From Ettlia oleoabundans (lineage: Eukaryota > Chlorophyta > Chlorophyceae > Chlamydomonadales), in contig JAAMXP010000244.1 of NCBI GenBank assembly GCA_019693395.1, forward strand, positions 1-38,606: a stretch of 38,606 nt of DNA. The letters run 5' to 3'. Below, piece after piece: positions 1 through 11,775 of this stretch (its first letter is position 1; the number at the start of each line of letters is the position of its first letter). The translations under genes and the position numbers were made by a program. Under the pieces are notes generated by a model. The model had not been told where the DNA came from, searched no databases, and saw only the letters and a program-made list of their open reading frames with translations.

Positions 1-24
1 GTGGTGGTGGTGGTGGTGGTGGTG
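1..24. repeat. GTG trinucleotide microsatellite
   Basis: The window opens with an uninterrupted run of GTG units. It lies downstream of the last GRV2 exon I can place and is probably intronic. It could mark a difficult assembly spot at the window edge. Confidence 0.8.
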
Positions 25-543
25 TAGGATGGGCGTGTGAGAAAATGAGTGAGCAGCACAGTTGAGGGGAGGAAAGAGGCTGTTTGGAGGAGCGGATGGT
101 AGGGTGAGAGGGCAGGTAATCCTGTGGGCAGGCACAACAGAGCAGAACAGAACAGAGCAGCACATCAGCTAGCACAGCACTGCACATCAGGGCATAGCAA
201 AGACAGCACAGCAGAAAACATCAGTGCTTGCCTGTGACATGCCAACGGAGCCCGTTCCCGCCTTCTGCAGGGCCGCCAGAGAGGATGAGAACGGGCAGGT
301 TAGGGTCAGGGCAAGGAAGGAGTGGTCAGAAGGAGCGAAGAACAGGGAGCGATACACTGGGAGACGTTGGGAGAGGTCGAGAGAACCAACTCGTGACATT
401 TTGTAGGCGCTGACTTCAGCAAGATGCAACTTCTATTTCTTAGGACTTCTTTTACGGGGCTCAGTGGGGCCAGATCGGAATGGTTGAGAGAAAAAGCAGC
501 CACATACATCCTTGCCAGAACGGCAGTAGGCCCGTGCACTTGC
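25..543 (-). other. Unresolved intron/exon territory of the GRV2-like gene
   Basis: The minus-strand GRV2-like gene must continue through here, because the coding sequence is still open at the donor beside position 544. I could not place the next exon. A tiny in-phase candidate sits near 206-238 (about 11 codons between a CTGCAG acceptor and a CACAG|GCAAGC donor), but it has no convincing match to the family. I see nothing else certain. Confidence 0.4.
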
Positions 544-3500
544 CTGAGAGACTGACACGGTTGCGCCCACCAGCCTCTGCAGCGCCTGCAGCGCCGCCAC
601 CGCCAGTCGCGCCTCATCAGGCTGCATGCCGTGTGCAGCAGACTGCTGACGTGGCAGGTGCGACAGCAGGGCCAGGATGGTGACGTCATCTACTCGGCAA
701 CCTGCAGTGCAAAGCGATACAGGGGTGGGTTTATATAACAGCTAGAAGATCAGTGAGGGGTGTGGGATTTGCTTGTCATTAACAACACGAAAGCGAACCT
801 CCACTGAAGGTTTATTTTCACATAAGCAGCACCTACACTAGCGTGGTGCAATGCGAGGTACAACGCACGCGGAGGTGCTGTGTGCAATTACTATCTTCCT
901 GAGCGATAGTGATGCAACACGCAATCTAAGCAATATTGCCTTTCAGTCAAGAGAAAAACATATCCCAGCTGTAACATGGGCGGCATGGAGGGGCTAGAGA
1001 CTGCAGTTTGATCCGCCGCATGCCACTCCACGCACCTGGCTGCAGCCCAGCATAGGGCACACAAGCGTTGAACTCCCTGACGCGCTGTTGAAAAACGGCA
1101 AATGCGTCTGTGGTCGCATCGGCGGATTCGTCATGCCCTACGCCGCCACCCCCTTCGCCACTTCCGCCCATTTGGTTGCTTCCGCCAGCAGCAGCGGTGG
1201 AGATGATCGCCCCGCCAGCCTGGCGAGCAAATGCACGATGCATGAACCCGCCGCGCCCGCTGGCGGCCGCCGCACTGGAGCTCAGCAGAGTGCCGGCTGT
1301 GGGGCTGCTGCCGCTCCCTGCAGGCCCCTGTGGCAGGAGGTGGCTCCTGCTGCCATCGCTGGTGTCCAGCATGCCACCCGTGTCATCCTCATCCACAGCC
1401 CCAGCCGCAGCTGCACCAACGGGTGCTGCCAAGTCACCGCCCCCGCCAGCACCCACAGTGCCTGTTGCAAATGGCCCCCCGGCTGCTGCGGAAGCTGCCG
1501 TGAGTCCCGCCAGTGCCAGCACTGCCAGCGATGCGGTACCACCCCCTGCTGCCATGAAATGCTGTGCGGCAGTGCTGAGGTGGTGTAAGCTCAGCTTGTC
1601 CAGCTCAGCATCTGCAGGAAGACAGGGGAACAGGTTGGCAAAAGGGAGGCGAAAACAATCTGTGTGTGGTGGTGGCGAGTGTCGCCCCCGGGGGGGAAGA
1701 GGGGGGGGGGGGGTCAGTTGTGGGCTTGTAGTGCTTACAGGGCCAGCAACAACGGTCAGCCCACACCAAAGAACACATGTGCGTGCCACCCACCCGACGT
1801 AACCATCGGTGCCGCCACCGCTTGTGCCCGCTGCGCCACAATGACGTCACCCGGGGCTGTGGTCTGTGTCAGGACGGGGATGGGGCGCCCTGATGCAGCC
1901 TGAGCCGCATCCAGCACCGCTGCCAGCAGGGCATCTCTGCGGGGCCGAGGTTATGCGTACTGATCAATTGTTTTTTTTGTTCTTCCGAAAAGGGTTCGCG
2001 GAAGGTATTAGTGAGCAACTTGCTATAGTAGAAAATATTTTACAGTGATGCTGGATGGCTGGGGTGAGGATGCATGTATATACGTGCAAGTGCATGCATG
2101 CTCATGTCTTCTAAGAGCAAGGGCAGCATGATTGAACGCAGGGCGTGGCATTGTTCCCACACAGTTCCGGCCAGGCAGTTCTATCAAGCCTGGACTCAGA
2201 ACCGTAAACTGGTAAGGAAGTTAACGTACATGTGGCTGTACTGGCGCACCTTGCTGGCGTGACATATGTGGCTGTGGGTGTGCCGTCCGCCCACTCAACC
2301 GCCAGCCACTGAGGGTCCTCAGAGAAGCGGACCAGCGTGGCAATGGCGGGCAGCTGGCGCCATTCAGCCACCTGGGTGGGTTGTAGGGGGGAGGGGGGTC
2401 GGGGGCCACGTGGTAACCAACAGTACTTACTCATTTGCTGTGGCATTGATGCTCCTTCTTCCAGGCACAGTACTGAACAACCAGTGGACCACGTTTATCG
2501 CGAACAACTAAAAAACGAATAAACTATGACGCTGTGCAGTGCGAAAGCTTTGTGTGTAGTACCACAGAGCTACACACCTCATAGTCCCCTGGTCGCCGCT
2601 CCAGCAGCCCGCCGCGTGTTAGCACCAGGCGACGCTGTGCCACCCCGCTCCACCCGCCTATGTCGGCCGTAGCTGCGTGGAACAACCATAGGTTGCGTAA
2701 ACAGCGAGACTTAACACAACGTTCACGCCCCACATTTGATATGATACCAACTGAATTGCAACCACCCCTCATACTTTATTCCAGCCCTTGCAATCACCGC
2801 TAGGCCTGATTCATAACAAGCATGCGTACATCACCTGCAATGCCTTGCAATCAGCCTCAATCAAGGCCCAAATTTCACTAAAGTGCGCGTTTCATTCTGT
2901 TACCTCACCCAAACACCCACCCCACCTCGCCCCAAAAAGAAACAACCCAAACAAACACCAAGGAGAAAACGGGACAGGGAAGCCAGAAAACAAGACCACT
3001 GCCATGCCGCTCTCACCCGTGTCCAGCAGCTCCTTCACCCGCACCACCTCCCACTCCCCCAGCGGCGCATCCGCAGCCGTGGCCGCACGCTCACGCTCAG
3101 CCGCCGCCACAGCGCCCAGCAGGTGGGGGCCATCCAGCGCGGCGCTGGTGTCCACAGCCAGGGTAAGGCCCAACTTGCGCAACGCGGCTGCCTGCGCTTA
3201 TTAGAAAAAAAACCCGAAAATTTGAGCAAACAGAAAGGGATCAACCAATTAAAGGGACTGGAAACAGAAGGATGCATTTGGGAAAAAGCAAGCTGATCAA
3301 GTGATAAACGCATGAATGGTGAGAAGGCATGATATTGATTAAAAAAAAGCCTGTGCATGATGAACTTTTGCTGAGGCAGCAGGAGACAGCGTGGCAATTA
3401 TGGCAAGAAGCAAGCAAGCCAATACAAAATCAATTGGGCAGGCAAACAAGCGGGCGCCACATGTGCCATCCGACTAGCCTGCACGGCCTTGAGGAATGCC

Positions 3501-5841
3501 TCCCTTGCGGCGCAGCAGTAAACCCGCGGCGCCCGCCCCGTCTTTCCGAACAGTGCAAAAGCTCCCTGCCCTGCCGGCTGGCCCTCGCCCGGTGCGAGGA
3601 GACGGGCTGCGGTGGCAGGGGCAGAGGCAGGGGGTCCGGTTGTTGAAGCAGGCACGGGGCAAGGCAGGCAAAGAGGGAGCAGCAAGGCAGGGACAGGGGA
3701 GGCCCCGGCATTGAATAGCAAGAACATTTCGCTGCAGCATCTCCAGAAGAAGAACACGCCTGCATGCACACCAGAGCAAGTTACACTACCAACACCAGGA
3801 GCACGAATGGCAGTACGGTACTAACGGTACCTGCAGGTGAAGCCATATGTCGGTACTCCAGCCGCCACTTCACCATGCCGCTACCGGGGTCAACACGTTC
3901 CACTGCTGGCGGCAACAGGAGTGCAATGCACTGGATGGGAGCTAGTGTACGCCGGTTGGGTTGGCAGGTGCGCGGAGAAGGTGGCTCAACCACATATATG
4001 AAGGGCGCAGAACAGACTGACTAGTTGCGCAGGCATGAAGTGCTGTGGAACATTCAACACACCAGCAACAATAGCACAATTAACAAATCATGTTTGATGA
4101 CCTGCCCGCTACCACTCCCTGGCAACCGCACAACAAAACCTTCAGCACAGCCCCCAGTTGTAAAAAGGCTGGCCACCGTGGGTGGGGGCCACAGCTCAAA
4201 GCCTACCTGCATGGGTGGTCACCCTCAGCAGCACTGGCAGCCAGCACCCCTTGCGCAGCTTGTGCCCCCTGAACTCCTCTGGCTGCCTGCAGCACACGCT
4301 AGAAAGCAGGCGGGTCAGCAAACACTGGCAAACAGATTAACCTTGATACAGTCATCACCTCAAGCGGCAGAGACTGCAGGATTGCATGAACAAGCAGGCA
4401 TCTGCTTGGCCAGCTTCTAGGCGTCAGCGTTCCGCTGCCGCGCTCCCTGCTGTGCACCTGCATTCTCCAAGCTTCAATCGCTGACGCTACCCTTACCCCG
4501 CAGCCCCAACCCACACCACAAAACCACTACCAGCTGCCAAGTTGCGGCTTCCTTTGTGGCCACCGCTATTGCAGACGGCAGCAGTTGAGGAGAATGATAA
4601 ACCCACTCGGTTCCCCTGCCAATCTTTCAGCTTTGCACCCCAACATGACGGGCTCCTAAAGCAAAGTCCAGCCAGCATCACTCTGCCCACCCCCAGCCTG
4701 CATCTCACCCCAACACAGTGGGCCCCAGGCCGCAGCTGCCGCGAGCCACTGCAAGCTCCATTGCACGGTACAGCAGGCTGAGTAGGGCGGTACGCTCTTT
4801 GCAGGCAAATTTAACATCCTTGGACTTGAGGCCCTGCACCTTGTGTCGAGGTTGGGCAGCACAGGTTGATGCAGGTATGTATACACGGCTGGTAACGGAG
4901 CACAAGTGAACTGCAACAGATGGTTACGCCGGTCGCTGATGTGCATCATGAAACGAGAGTCCATTCATCACGCCCTGCAATATGCATGGCACTGCCCCAC
5001 AGTACCCAAATTCGTAGCACAGCATTTGGGGCAACACTGACAACTGCCACTGCCTAGCTGCTCCTTTTCTCCTCCTCTTTTCTCCGGCACGTCCCCTTTT
5101 CCCTTCATCTCGCCTACACAGGGCGCTCACCTTTTTGTCGCGCCTGAAGTGGAGGGTGATCAGGCCGCCCTCTGCATGATCGCCGCCCACCTCCACACCA
5201 GCCAAATCGTGGTCCCCAGCAAAGGCCCAGCTGTTGGTGACCGCCAGAGTGTCGGGGTAGAGCTGCAGGGGATGTGGCACAGCGGCGGAAAGCACATAGT
5301 GAGAGGCAGATGAACGGCCCAATGCAGAGGGTGAATGATTTGGAAGGACTGAAGGAGTAGTGATGGGTGGTGTGGAAAGAGAATGGGATGCAGGGCTGTA
5401 CCTACAAGGGCACCAAGTGCCAGGCGTTGTATCCTCGCAACATGTGCATTATGGTAGCCTGCGCTGCCCTGAAAGCGCCAATGCAGGGCTCCCACTGAAA
5501 CGGCACAGCAGCGCAGAGCGTGCATGCGTGGAGGAAGCAGAGCGTACCGTTGTGATGTGGGTGGGCGTAATGCACAGCAGGCGACGATAACTGCCACGCC
5601 AGCTCAGCTTGGTCACCCAAAACCGGGCAGACACATCGGCAACGCCCTGTTGTCCCCGCTCCTCCCGCTGCTTTCGCAGCAGCTGCGCAGTGGGATACGT
5701 GGAGATAATCGGGGGTCTAAGCCGGGAGAGCTGGGCAGGGCAGCCTAACTGGAGGCAGAGTGACGGTGGCGGTAGCGTAAGGCCGCTGATTGGCGGGCAC
5801 CGCGCTGCCCCCACCTGCAGCAGGTGATCAATGCCGCTCAT
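544..5841 (-). CDS. GRV2: GRV2/RME-8 (DNAJC13)-like endosomal J-domain protein, N-terminal part
   Basis: Large endosomal membrane-trafficking protein. RME-8 in animals and GRV2/KAM2 in plants act with Hsc70 on endosomes. Modelled exons on the minus strand: 5841-5548, 5262-5131, 4833-4709, 4286-4207, 3902-3831, 3606-3461, 3191-3017, 2672-2578, 2371-2250, 1936-1794, 1611-1036, 701-544. All phases agree and give 706 residues. Matches recalled from the plant protein include the PH-like start (ARFWVTKLSWRGSYRRLLCI, then DTLAVTNSW), KLGLTLAVDT, LTRGGLLERRPGDYE, LVRFSEDPQWLAVEW and REFNACVPYAGLQP. The family is about 2,500 residues, so the J domain and the rest lie off the left edge. Exon 11 carries a long Ala/Gly/Ser insert. 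The last donor is GC-type (CAG|GCAAGT). The start at 5841 is the first ATG in frame; a 66-nt GT-AG segment inside exon 1 (5814-5749) could be intron or coding. Confidence 0.9.
1696..1711. repeat. Poly-G tract in a GRV2-like intron
   Basis: A nearly pure G run within the intron between exons 10 and 11. It has no coding role and is a likely site of length variation or sequencing error. Confidence 0.7.
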
Positions 5842-6219
5842 TACACTGTGCTAGATCCAACGCTCTAGGACACTCGAGCCGAGAGCTCTGCTGTTCCTAC
5901 ACCCAGATCGCTTCCAACTCAGGTGGCGTCCATGGAGTTCGTGGCTGCAAAAGACGATGCTGCGATACACTGGTCACCGTCTAAGACCGGTCACGTGCTC
6001 GCCGGCACCTCAGCTTAATGAACGAAACCCCGTTTAGCGTGGGGCGCCCAAACGCTTGTGTTGTGGGTATTGTTTGAATAAGGCCCTACTGTCTAACTCT
6101 GTCAACCAAGAACAAGAGGCTGGGGTGCATAAAACCAATGCGTTGGCACCACGTGTCGGCCACTAGGAAGGCCTTCCTCTCAAGATCCTTGCCCATTCTA
6201 CTCATTCCTTGCATGACAA
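5842..6219. promoter_or_regulatory. Divergent promoter region, GRV2-like / RING-H2 gene
   Basis: The 378 bp between two oppositely transcribed start codons must hold both 5' UTRs and promoters. I recognise no TATA box or defined operator. An upstream non-coding exon of the RING gene could also lie here. Confidence 0.55.
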
Positions 6220-8418
6220 ATGGTTCTGATATTTCTGAATTTTGGTGGTCTAGGCGCGGAAGGCGGCAGATGGTACATAGGACCGCTGGTCACCCTCCTG
6301 CCGCTGCTACTCACTTGGGGGCTACCTCTACTGCAAGTCCTGCTGTCCCTGCTGGTGCGCGGCGGGCCGGTTAGCTTGCAATGCCACGGAGGACCCCCGC
6401 GCCCTAGCTCCACTGAGCCGGGAGCGAGTTGGCTGAGTTGCCTTGCTGCTGCGCCCCACTGGGCTTTGCAAATGTAAATATATTTCTTGATGCCGCCCTG
6501 TTACCACTTGTTTGCAGTCTGGCTTCGGCACCAATACGGTGTATGTGTACGACAGTAGGACCGGGACATGGCAGCGACAGGGCACGCCGAGCGCCACCGG
6601 CATCAGCGGCGCCGGAGCAGCGACTGCTGCTGGCAATGCAGACCACAGCAGCAGTGCCACAGAGCTCATTGGATCTGCTCTGGTTGCCCTCACCTCAATG
6701 GTGGTCACAGCGGCACTGACAGTGCTGCTGATGAAGGTTGTGCTTGCGGTACGCACATCTGCATCACACATTCTTGCTGCTGTTGCATGTGCTTGCCTGC
6801 AAGGTCAATTTCAGCCAGTTGCTTCAGCTTGCACTTTCGGCACTGGTACAGGTTGTTTGGTGCCAAGCAGTAGTTGCGTATCTGCAGGGCCGGCGTGATG
6901 GCTTTGGCGCCACAATACGCCGCTTGTTATTTGAGGGCCTAGGCGGCGGCTGGGGCCAGGGGCAGCAGCCGGGGCAAGGGCGGGGTGGTGGGCGGCGTCC
7001 GCCGACGCGCACCCGCTCCCAGAGGATTGAGCAGGTCGCCAAGCTGATGCAGGTGTGCATGGGTTGTGTGGCGTGGGTGCAAATAGTGCTGCTGGTGGGT
7101 GCCATGCGCTGTGTTTTGTGTTCGAGGCAGTCGGTCGCTGCCTTTCCCCCATGTGATCCATAAGCTATCATGCTGGACTGCTTTGGGCGGGACGGGAACA
7201 GCATTCTAGACACCAAGCAGGCGCCGTGGCGGTGTGCTCGTACACCCACCGGGCTCCGCTCGCAGCCTGCCCAACGAGGCTGGCACCAACCCCAAACCAA
7301 CTGGGCCCCTGCTTTGCTGAAAACACCTGTTCTCCTGTATTCACCGTACTTTCCTTCCCCCTCCTCTCTTTCCAAGCGCAGGGCCTCCCTGTTGAGTCGT
7401 ACCGCAGCCGTGAGGAGCTGGAGCGCATGTCGGTGGCAGAGCTGAAGCACCTGCTCAAGGTGCGTGGGTGGGTGGGTGGTGGTGGTGGTGCCCGCGTGCA
7501 TGCGTGTGTGCGCGAGTGTGTGTGCGTGTGGGTTCAGGAAAGGGGGGGGGGGGCTGGCGGGGGGGGACGGGAACGGCACGGTGGTGGGGGCAGGGCTCAT
7601 GGTGGTGATGGGAGCTGGCTGAAGTAGTTTAAGGTGGGTTGGTGAGTAGGCCGAAATACTGATGGACTGGTTGACTGGCTTGTTCGTGAAGGGGTGGTGA
7701 TTTGTTTCAAAATCGACCGGATGGTGGTGGTGCCCCTGTTTGCAACTCCACTCCTCTGCTATCTGTTGAAGCTGCTGTCCATGTAGTCCTCATGCAGAAG
7801 CGTGGAGTTGCGTGTGAGGGATGCGTGGAGAAGGGAGAGCTGGTGGACAAGGCAGCAGCGGGGGGCAACAGCTCTGCTGGCTCCTGCTCCATATGCTGCG
7901 AGGATTATGAGCCGGGTGAGGCCCACCTGCCTGCTAAGAACTGGTATCGATGTTCACTCACCACCTGTCCGGCTTCGAACATCGTTGGCGTGGGTGAAGA
8001 AAGGGTGGGTTGGAAATGTAGGTTGAAAACGCATGTAGCTGCTGACGTGTGGCGGCAGTGGCGGCGGCGGCGGCGGCGATGATGGTGGTGGGGTTGTTGG
8101 CCTTGGTCAAGCTGCTGCGGTGTTTTGCAGCATCGTTTGGGGTACGCAGAGTAGTGATCATTAGGCTATCTGTCAAGATGCGGGATTAATCACCAAGCAT
8201 ATCAATCATGTGGCACCCTGCGCGCTGTTTGTGCAGGCGATGTGCTGCGGGTGCTGCCCTGCGGGCACCGCTACCATCTGGAGTGCATCGACAGGTGGTT
8301 CCTCTCTAGCACAGACTACAGTCGATTACCTGCGTGTCCCATGTGCAACTCCCAACTGGATGCCAGCAGCACCAGCAGCGAGCGCAGTGCCGTCGGCGGC
8401 GCCGGCGGCAGCAGATGA
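6220..8418 (+). CDS. Membrane RING-H2 finger protein with SAP-like segment (probable E3 ubiquitin ligase)
   Basis: Modelled exons: 6220-6354, 6518-6748, 6804-7052 (or starting at 6828), 7382-7459, 7798-7915, 8237-8418, giving about 322-330 residues. The first half has two to three hydrophobic segments: about residues 17-45, 96-122 and one just after. Residues about 217-250 form a SAP-like helix pair ending in CEGCVEKGELVDK, like the segment before the RING in RNF34-type ligases and in MANF. The C-terminus is a RING-H2 domain, about residues 261-307: CSIC, then LPCGHRYHLECIDRW, then CPMC, giving C3H2C3 zinc ligands. The inferred role is membrane-anchored ubiquitin ligation; the substrate is unknown. 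The ATG at 6220 precedes the first hydrophobic segment in frame. The N-terminal exon and the acceptor at 6804 versus 6828 are the least certain parts. TGTAA signals follow the stop at 8517 and 8540. Confidence 0.78.
7489..7566. repeat. GT-rich and poly-G low-complexity tract in intron
   Basis: Runs of GTGTG and G within the RING gene intron between 7460 and 7797. Non-coding. Confidence 0.6.
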
Positions 8419-8516
8419 GATGGGCGGACTGCATTCGACAGCGGCTGTCTGGGTTGGGTTGCAACAGCAGTTGCAGTTTAGATGTAGATGTAATGCTGTG
8501 CTAGTCGGCTGGGCGA

Positions 8517-8544
8517 TGTAAATGACAAGCGTTGCCGTCTGTAA
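8517..8544 (+). terminator. TGTAA polyadenylation signals of the RING gene
   Basis: TGTAA occurs at 8517-8521 and again at 8540-8544, about 100-120 nt after the stop codon. TGTAA is the usual chlorophyte near-upstream polyadenylation element. Confidence 0.6.
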
Positions 8545-8994
8545 TTTACTGTTGTTGTGGCGACGCGAGGAGGCAGTGCATGCCCACTTGAGGGGGTGCA
8601 CGTGGCGGTGGTGCCTGTACATTTGAACATGCCAGTGCACCCCCTTTCGGAGTAGCCTGATACCGCGCGTAACCGCTGTTAAAAGACACGCATTGGCGAC
8701 AGAACTATAGGGCATAGGCCTGGAACGCACGATTACCGGCGGTCGGCCGCGCGGCAGTAGTGCTGCTTAGCGCGCGCCCGGGAATCTATAGCTCAGGTGC
8801 AGGCACCCCTCCCGATCAACTTGATGGGTGTTGAGGATATTGTTTCAGAGCTTTGAGCTGCTGCCGGTGAATTGTCTTCTAAGGTAGCTGACCACTTAAT
8901 TGTCTCCTTGAAGTTGCACAACGGCGTACCATTTACTTGCACACTCCGGCATTGATCCGGCGGCCCCAGTCGTCGCGTCGAGAGAGGTACCAAC
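8545..8994 (+). other. Intergenic region before the LHHY membrane protein gene
   Basis: This stretch holds the end of the RING gene 3' region and the promoter and 5' UTR of the next plus-strand gene. I see no convincing coding exon or repeat. Confidence 0.5.
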
Positions 8995-11775
8995 ATGCCG
9001 ACCCATGCCGGTGGCACCGGTTCACCGCCGCAATATCCGGCTACAGCGGGCATGCAAGCGTCTCAAGTGCCTCAAGGCAGTGTGACGCCAGTGTCACACA
9101 GCCTTGGCGACTTGGAGGGGCAGCCACTTGGAGAAGGACTCTTGGCTTACCCAAGCCCTAGCTTCGCCCGAAAGAAGCCAATAGAGGTGCGAGTTGATCA
9201 GAATTTGTAGGTGGCCGGTCATGCAGCAGACCGCCGGGCCGGCGCATGTGCTTGTCCTGAGAGGCCTGGGCACCGCCACGCTGCCGCCGCCTCGGCAGAT
9301 TGCCGCTTACAGCGCCCCTTGCAGTGATACCTCCATAAAGTCCCCCAGCACGTTGTCACCCACTAACTTGCACATCTTCCAACGCAGAGGATCCTGTCGC
9401 ATCAGGGCTCCAGCATCCACGCAGAGTGGTGCCAGGCTCTCAACGGCACACCCAGCAATGCCAGCAGCGGCAGCGGCAGCAGGAGCGGCAGCATCAGCGG
9501 CGACCACGTGCAGCTCAGCCTGGGAGAGGAGTCGCTTTTTCTAGAGCTGCCACTAGCTGAAGGGAAGGGCGGGAAAGACGGCAGCAGGAAGAAAGAGTCG
9601 GCAGCCCAGAAACCGAAGGACACTTGCCAGCAGGCATCAGAGAGCTGTGGCACCGAGCTGATTCCTGCTGACGCATACATGCGCCTGGTGAGGCGGGGTG
9701 GGCATGCCAGGCCAGCAGGCCCACCGTTGAGTGGCAGCACCTTCCTTTCTGTTTGTGAATGCCGTCCTCTTCTGCAGCAATAGCAATTCAACAGCCATAA
9801 TAATAACAACACCAAGCCACCCCCAAAATCGACCCTGCAATCCCACCCACAAACCCACCCACCCTGCGCAGGCGTGCTGGCTGGCGCTGCTGTTTGCGGG
9901 CTACGGCTTCCAGCGTGGGCTCTGTGCTGGCGGCCTGCCGTACGACTGCGATGCCGTGGATGCATCGGAAGTCTACTCCACCCTCACCACCCTGGCCTTT
10001 GTTGGGGGCGCCTTGGGCTGGCTGGCTGGCGTGACACGCCCAGCGCGCTTTGCCTGGCTGTCGGCGCCGAGCCGCTTTTACCTGTGGTTGGCGTATGCCA
10101 TCACGCTGCCTGCCTACTCCGCCATCGCAACCATCCCAGCCATGCACCAAAGCCTGGCCAGCCTCAGTGAGTGGGGTGCACCAACGATCGCCGTGATTTC
10201 AGCAGGTGCGTACACCGCGCCTAACGTCAGCGCCTACAACCTGGGTGCTAGTGTTGTGTCCCTGCAGCAACGCGTGCCATCAAGCCATTGTCACCGTATG
10301 CTTGAATGTACATCCACCTGCCTACTGCCTTGGCTGTTGCCCCTTGCCTGGTAGTGCTGCAGTTCCGCTGCCCCTCTCACCTCTCCCTCAATGAGTGCCT
10401 GCAGTCGGTATTATTGTGTTGGCGGCAGTGGCTTTCCACATATGGCTGGCCACCTATCCCACACAGAGCTCCAGCCACCTTGAAGGCAGCAGCCTCACAA
10501 CCAACAGGGCAGTGGTGTCTCCAGAGTTGGCAGCACTAGGGTCTAATACAGCAGCCACATCCACCCCGGCTGCTGCTTCCCCTCCAGAATCCCTAAGCGG
10601 CAGCAGTGGCGGCGGGAGCAGCCTGTCTCCCGAAGGGTCACTCTCAATCTTCAATGAGAAGCTTAGCCGCAGCAGCGGTGGCAGCGGCAGCGGCAGTTGT
10701 GGACGCAACGCCAGCGGCAGCTCTGAGAGGAGCAATAGCGGCGGCAGCCCACGGGCGGACACGCCCCTGCCTGCCAAGCCCGGCCGCAGGGTGCGACGAG
10801 CACTCTTCCCTTCAACCAACACCCCACCCCGGCAGCGCTGCTTCAAAACGCTGCGGCTCTACCTGCTGCCCCGAAGCGCTGTGCTGCTCTACTTTGTGGT
10901 GTGGTTTGCAGCGCTGGCAGGCAGCGGTTCCTTTGACCTGCACCTGCATCACTATGCTCTAGGGTGGGCGGCAGCCAGCCTGGCCGCCTTCAATCACCCA
11001 ATGTCAGGAATGCTGCTGGCACTAGGCACTGCTGTGTTTGTGCAGGTGCGTTTGGTGGGTTGCTGAGACTGCCCGCTAAGATGCGTGCCACGGGCGGACA
11101 CAGGGGGATATAGCCAGCCTGCTTCCTGTTGCTCTTTCAACTTCCAGGCTTGATCAGCAGCGTGTGCTCAGCCATTTCAATGCATGTGGGTCCATTTGAT
11201 CTGCAACTCAGGGCTGCCACCTGCTGGCCTCCTCCTCCCTATCTCCCTCATCCCTGCATCATTCCTTCCTTATGCTGCGCCCACACAGCCAACCTGCGCT
11301 GCAATGCAGGGCGCTGGCTCTTATGGTTTCGATCCGCTCTTCACCCCCGCCGGCAACTCCACTGGCGGGTGCTTGAACGTGACCAGCCCCAAGACGGGGC
11401 AGATGACCTGCGCCTTCTGGGCCGAGCAGCCCTTCAACATTTCCTTCTGCTCCGACACCAACTGGCTGCCTTGGTGAGGGGCAGACGACAAGTGGAGCTG
11501 GGCTAGGATGGGTGGTGGGAGGGAGAGGGGAGTTGAGAAGGAGACGCATAGTGGCAGCCTCCCCACCGATCATTCCCATTGCCCAATTGGCTGGGTCTGA
11601 AAGTCACTGGCAACACCCGCACATGTACACGTGCAGGTTTGACTGTTCCGTGGACTGGCCCTGGGCCGCCACTAAGATCACCAAGAAGATGCTGCGCCTG
11701 GGCAACCTCAGCAGCCTGGTGGTGCCTGACCCACTGACACCCCTGGTGCCCCTGGTGCCTCTCATAGCCGGCTGA
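8995..11775 (+). CDS. Multi-pass integral membrane protein with LHHY motif
   Basis: Modelled exons: 8995-9186, 9388-9687, 9872-10166, 10405-11045, 11310-11473, 11637-11775. Phases agree and give 576 residues. After a soluble N-terminal 160 residues there are about seven hydrophobic segments, for example STLTTLAFVGGALGWLAGV, FYLWLAYAITLPAYSAIATI, GIIVLAAVAFHIWLA and AVLLYFVVWFAALAG. A Ser/Gly-rich loop of about 130 residues separates the early from the late segments. The best-conserved-looking part reads FDLHLHHYALGW, then AFNHPMSGMLL, then GAGSYGFDPLF. From memory this resembles the membrane core of fungal LCCL-type proteins (LHHY, then a later GxxxWGFD-like block), but no LCCL domain is seen. 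A short Cys-containing region follows, then a C-terminal tail. Function unknown. The ATG at 8995 is in frame and joins exon 2 in phase 0, but the N-terminus is unsupported by homology. Confidence 0.7.

Noticed and set aside
1..24. GTG repeat as a telomere or CRISPR-like array
   Set aside because: It is a simple trinucleotide run, not a telomeric unit, and has no spacers.
1110..1802. Long plus-strand open frame of about 230 codons
   Set aside because: It is antisense to GRV2 exons 10-11. Its Pro/Ala/Ser content is the mirror of their low-complexity Ala/Gly sequence.
6824..7600. Minus-strand open frame of about 258 codons
   Set aside because: It covers exons and a GT-rich intron of the RING gene in antisense. 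His/Thr/Pro runs come from microsatellite sequence.
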